64,000 nucleotides of DNA, taken from NCBI GenBank assembly GCA_035718275.1, contig DASTHI010000015.1:1-64000 (forward strand), written 5' to 3'. The DNA is from Pseudolabrys sp035718275 (GTDB lineage Bacteria > Pseudomonadota > Alphaproteobacteria > Rhizobiales > Xanthobacteraceae). The stretch's first letter is position 1; every line of letters starts with the position of its first letter. The notes under the pieces are model-generated. The model was given only the letters and a program-made list of their open reading frames with translations, ran no database searches and had not been told where the DNA came from. Both the position numbers and the translations under genes were made by a program. Shown here one piece after another: positions 61,577 through 64,000 of the stretch.

Positions 61577-62527
61577 TCAAGCGGCGCGACGGCTGGTATC
61601 AAAGTGCACAAAATAGCGCCGCTTTATGGCGGAGACCGGCAGCACGATCAACACGTCGGTGGTGCCGAACTCGTAGTCGATTACCGCGCCGTCCCCAATA
61701 TAGGCGCCAAGCCGCAGATAACCCTTGATCAACGGGGGTAGCGCACGCAGCGCTTCCTTCGCATCAATGGCCTCCTTTCGCAATCGATTCATTTCCACAC
61801 AGCGGTCCGGCAGTGCCCGTGCGCACCATTGCGCCGGAGCCGCGGCGTAGTGATGCAGGAAGGAAAGCAGTAATGCCAGGCGATTGGGATCTGTGCCGTC
61901 GAGGCTCGCGCATCCGAACATCACGTCGCAACTATTTTGCAGGATATAGCCGTGAATACCATACCAGAGCAGCTCGACCGTCCGCTTGTTGCGATATGGT
62001 GCAAGCACGCACGATCGCCCGAGCTCCAGAAAGTGCAGGTTCGGGTGCCGCGAAACAAGACTGCCGACATCGAATTCGGCTGCGCTATAGAAGCCGCCGT
62101 ATTCCTCGGCTAATGGCTGTCGCAAAAGTCTATAGGTACCGACGACGGTCGGACGATTGAGGGCGCTTCGATCGCGGGAGGCATGGTCGACCACCAGCAG
62201 GTGATCGCAGATTGCATCGTAGGCGTCGATGTCGCGGCGTGCGAGAAGGCGCGCTGGATTGGGTGCCGCCGGTCCCTCCTGGTAAAATACTTTGTACCGC
62301 AGCTTTTGCGCCTGACGCACCTCGGCCGCCGTCTGGGCCAGCCGAACTTCCAGCGAGCCAATTCGGCCAAGGCTTTCCGCCGGCCGATGGCTGCGCGCCG
62401 CCCATGCGCGCAAACCGCCATATGCCTGCAGTGAAGAAAGCAGGCCGGGCATGCCCGCGTTTGCGGGCGAGGGACGAAACCGCTCAAGAAGGCTGCGTTG
62501 AGATTGAACAGTGCCGTGAAGGGCCAT
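61577..62527 (-). CDS. olsB: L-ornithine N-alpha-acyltransferase OlsB
   Basis: 316 aa from ATG 62527, with GAGGACC upstream. GNAT/autoinducer-synthase-like fold: LEVRLAQTAAEVRQAQKLRYKVFYQE, IDAYDAICDHLLVVD, VVGTYRLLRQP, FLELGRSCVLAPYRNKRTVELLWYGIHGYI, FGCASLDGTDP, LPPLIKGYLRLGAYIGDGAVIDYEFGTTDVLIVLP. This matches OlsB, which makes lyso-ornithine lipid from 3-hydroxyacyl-ACP and ornithine. It is about 30 residues longer at the N-terminus than some family members. OlsA is not nearby. Convergent with coaA. Confidence 0.9.
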   Translation of the reverse strand: MALHGTVQSQRSLLERFRPSPANAGMPGLLSSLQAYGGLRAWAARSHRPAESLGRIGSLEVRLAQTAAEVRQAQKLRYKVFYQEGPAAPNPARLLARRDIDAYDAICDHLLVVDHASRDRSALNRPTVVGTYRLLRQPLAEEYGGFYSAAEFDVGSLVSRHPNLHFLELGRSCVLAPYRNKRTVELLWYGIHGYILQNSCDVMFGCASLDGTDPNRLALLLSFLHHYAAAPAQWCARALPDRCVEMNRLRKEAIDAKEALRALPPLIKGYLRLGAYIGDGAVIDYEFGTTDVLIVLPVSAIKRRYFVHFDTSRRAA

Positions 62528-62763
62528 TCGCGCGGTCCTCCCCTCCAATCCTTCCGCTTAAAATACTCGTTGTTTGCCGGGATTCGAGCTAGGCGAATCA
62601 TACCGCATAGTGGCGTCCTACACATCAATGTCCCAGGCTGAATTTATGACAATCTGGAGAAAGCGGTGGCCGGCTGCAAGCGGTGGCGCGCGTTATCGAG
62701 AGTGTACACAAAATTAGCGCGCTGCGGGTAGCAGATCGACCGGTTGCCGGCGATCGTCCTGAT

Positions 62764-64000
62764 TCAGGCTGCACGTCGCACGTCATCGGTCAGCGCACGG
62801 TAGGACAATGCCTCGGCAAGGTGAATGCGGCCGACGCGTTCCGCACCGTCGAGGTCGGCAAGCGTCAGCGCGACGCGCAAGACCCGATGATACGCGCGCG
62901 CCGAGAGACGCATGGAATCGGCGGCATCGCGCAAAAGCGAGAGCCCGGCCGCATCCGGCTTAGCGGCCTCCTCAAGGGCCGGCCCATTCACCTGCGCATT
63001 CGTTCGTATCTCGGGCAACTTCATCGATGCATAGCGAGCGATTTGGGCGTCGCGCGCACGCGCGACGCGCGCAGCCACCTCTCGGCTGCCTTCCGCCGGA
63101 GCTGGCAGGATGAGATCGGCGGCCGTCACTGCCGGCACTTCAATGTGCAGGTCAATGCGGTCGAGTAGGGGGCCGGATAGCCTGGCCTGATAGTCCGCGG
63201 TACATCGGTCAATTGCCCCCCGCTTGCACGCAAAGCCGGATTCGCCTGCGCGCCCGCAACGACACGGATTCATCGCCGCGATCAACATGAACCGTGCCGG
63301 GTACTTGATCCTGTGGTTTGCACGCGCAATAGCGACTTCGCCGCTTTCCAGCGGCTGTCGCAGCGAGTCCAGCACTTGGCCGGAAAACTCAGGCAATTCG
63401 TCGAGAAACAGGACGCCATTGTGCGCGAGCGATATCTCGCCTGGTCGTGCACGCAGCCCGCCACCAACGAGGGCAGGCATTGAGGCTGAATGGTGCGGCG
63501 CCCGGAACGGCCGGCGGTTGGTGAGCGCGCCACCTTCTATGATTCCGGCAATGGAAGCGATCATGGAGACCTCGAGCAATTCCGCCGGCGAGAGCGGCGG
63601 CAGAATTGTCGGAAGCCGGGCGGCGAGCATTGACTTACCTGCGCCCGGAGGTCCGACCATGAGCATGTTGTGGCCGCCCGCGGCGGCGACTTCGAGCGCG
63701 CGTTTTGCGCTTTCCTGTCCTTTGATATCTGCGAGATCGATCGCTGGCGCCCCCGGTTCATGAATTCGAGGTCGCGGTCGCGCGAGCACTTGAGTACCTT
63801 TGAAGTGATTTGCGAGTTGAATCAGCGATTCGGCAGCGATGATCTCGATATCGGGACTGGCCCAGGCTGCTTCAGGGCCGCACGTGCGGGGACAGATAAG
63901 ACCTTGGCCGCGCTCGTTGGCCCCGATGGCAGCAGGAAGAACGCCCGCGACCGGCGCGATGGAGCCGTCCAATGCCAACTCGCCGAGAACGGTGAAATTG
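62764..64000 (-). CDS. comM: Magnesium-chelatase-like AAA+ ATPase ComM/YifB (5' part beyond window)
   Basis: The frame continues past the right edge; LGELALDGSIAPVAGVLPAA at the edge is the end of the N-terminal Lon-like domain. 412 codons are visible. AAA+: IKGQESAKRALEVAAAGGHNMLMVGPPGAGKSMLA (Walker A), LFLDELPEFSGQVLDSLRQPLESG (Walker B), AMNPCRCG with a following Cys pair, and the C-terminal domain RLSARAYHRVLRVALTLADLDG. ComM is a bidirectional DNA helicase that aids recombination during transformation. The stop is at 62764. Confidence 0.95.
   Translation of the reverse strand, partial: NFTVLGELALDGSIAPVAGVLPAAIGANERGQGLICPRTCGPEAAWASPDIEIIAAESLIQLANHFKGTQVLARPRPRIHEPGAPAIDLADIKGQESAKRALEVAAAGGHNMLMVGPPGAGKSMLAARLPTILPPLSPAELLEVSMIASIAGIIEGGALTNRRPFRAPHHSASMPALVGGGLRARPGEISLAHNGVLFLDELPEFSGQVLDSLRQPLESGEVAIARANHRIKYPARFMLIAAMNPCRCGRAGESGFACKRGAIDRCTADYQARLSGPLLDRIDLHIEVPAVTAADLILPAPAEGSREVAARVARARDAQIARYASMKLPEIRTNAQVNGPALEEAAKPDAAGLSLLRDAADSMRLSARAYHRVLRVALTLADLDGAERVGRIHLAEALSYRALTDDVRRAA

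Overview
The window looks like core chromosome of an alphaproteobacterium of the order Hyphomicrobiales (Rhizobiales), probably near Bradyrhizobiaceae/Xanthobacteraceae. The evidence is high GC, a DUF3551 secreted protein, two glnK-amtB pairs, an OlsB-type ornithine-lipid acyltransferase, and the conserved gene orders parB-parA-rsmG-mnmG-mnmE, rho-hemJ-hemE and hslU-hslV/hisB-hisH-hisA-hisF-hisE-coaA. I see no rRNA, CRISPR array, insertion sequence, prophage or defence island. Species assignment is inference.

Layout. 1-1.8 kb is the only accessory-looking stretch: the 5' end of a secreted, autotransporter-like gene running off the left edge, inverted repeats, a Cys-rich orphan gene with a long hairpin-rich leader, and tRNA-Gly(GCC). 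1.9-8.8 kb holds small housekeeping genes: a YbaK-type aminoacyl-tRNA deacylase, a YbbN-like thioredoxin, a Lon-N-domain protein, a Trm112-family protein, a GST, a UbiH-family hydroxylase, TesB and a DUF2927 protein. 9.0-12.8 kb carries two tandem glnK-amtB pairs for nitrogen sensing and ammonium uptake. 13-22 kb has a DapC-like aminotransferase, ftsK, lolA, xthA, a cyclic-nucleotide-binding protein, response regulators, an L,D-transpeptidase and yggS. 22-26.5 kb is leuS-lptE-holA. 26.7-32.4 kb has an MBL hydrolase, small proteins, a hybrid histidine kinase and an RlpA-like protein.

32.4-47.6 kb lies on the left flank of the probable replication origin. It holds parB-parA-rsmG-mnmG-mnmE with two parS-like sites, then a short plus-strand block (cyclase, sorbosone-dehydrogenase-like lipoprotein, DUF255 protein, membrane protein), then rho, hemJ and hemE. 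The hemE/PDRP intergenic region at 47641-47991 matches the position of the Caulobacter and Rickettsia origins, and most nearby genes point away from it. The right flank carries the PDRP-family regulator, maf, coaE, dnaQ, secB, a broken fxsA, a Tim44-like gene, mltA, smr, hslUV, the his cluster, coaA, olsB and a partial comM.

Most of the window is well-conserved core genome and I do not claim a new multi-gene system. The items most worth a second look are the candidate origin with its parS sites, the structured leader with a palindrome inside its promoter at 1.1-1.6 kb, an in-frame AT-rich insertion in the mnmE GTPase domain, the fxsA pseudogene, and a metalloprotease-like motif in the DUF2927 protein.
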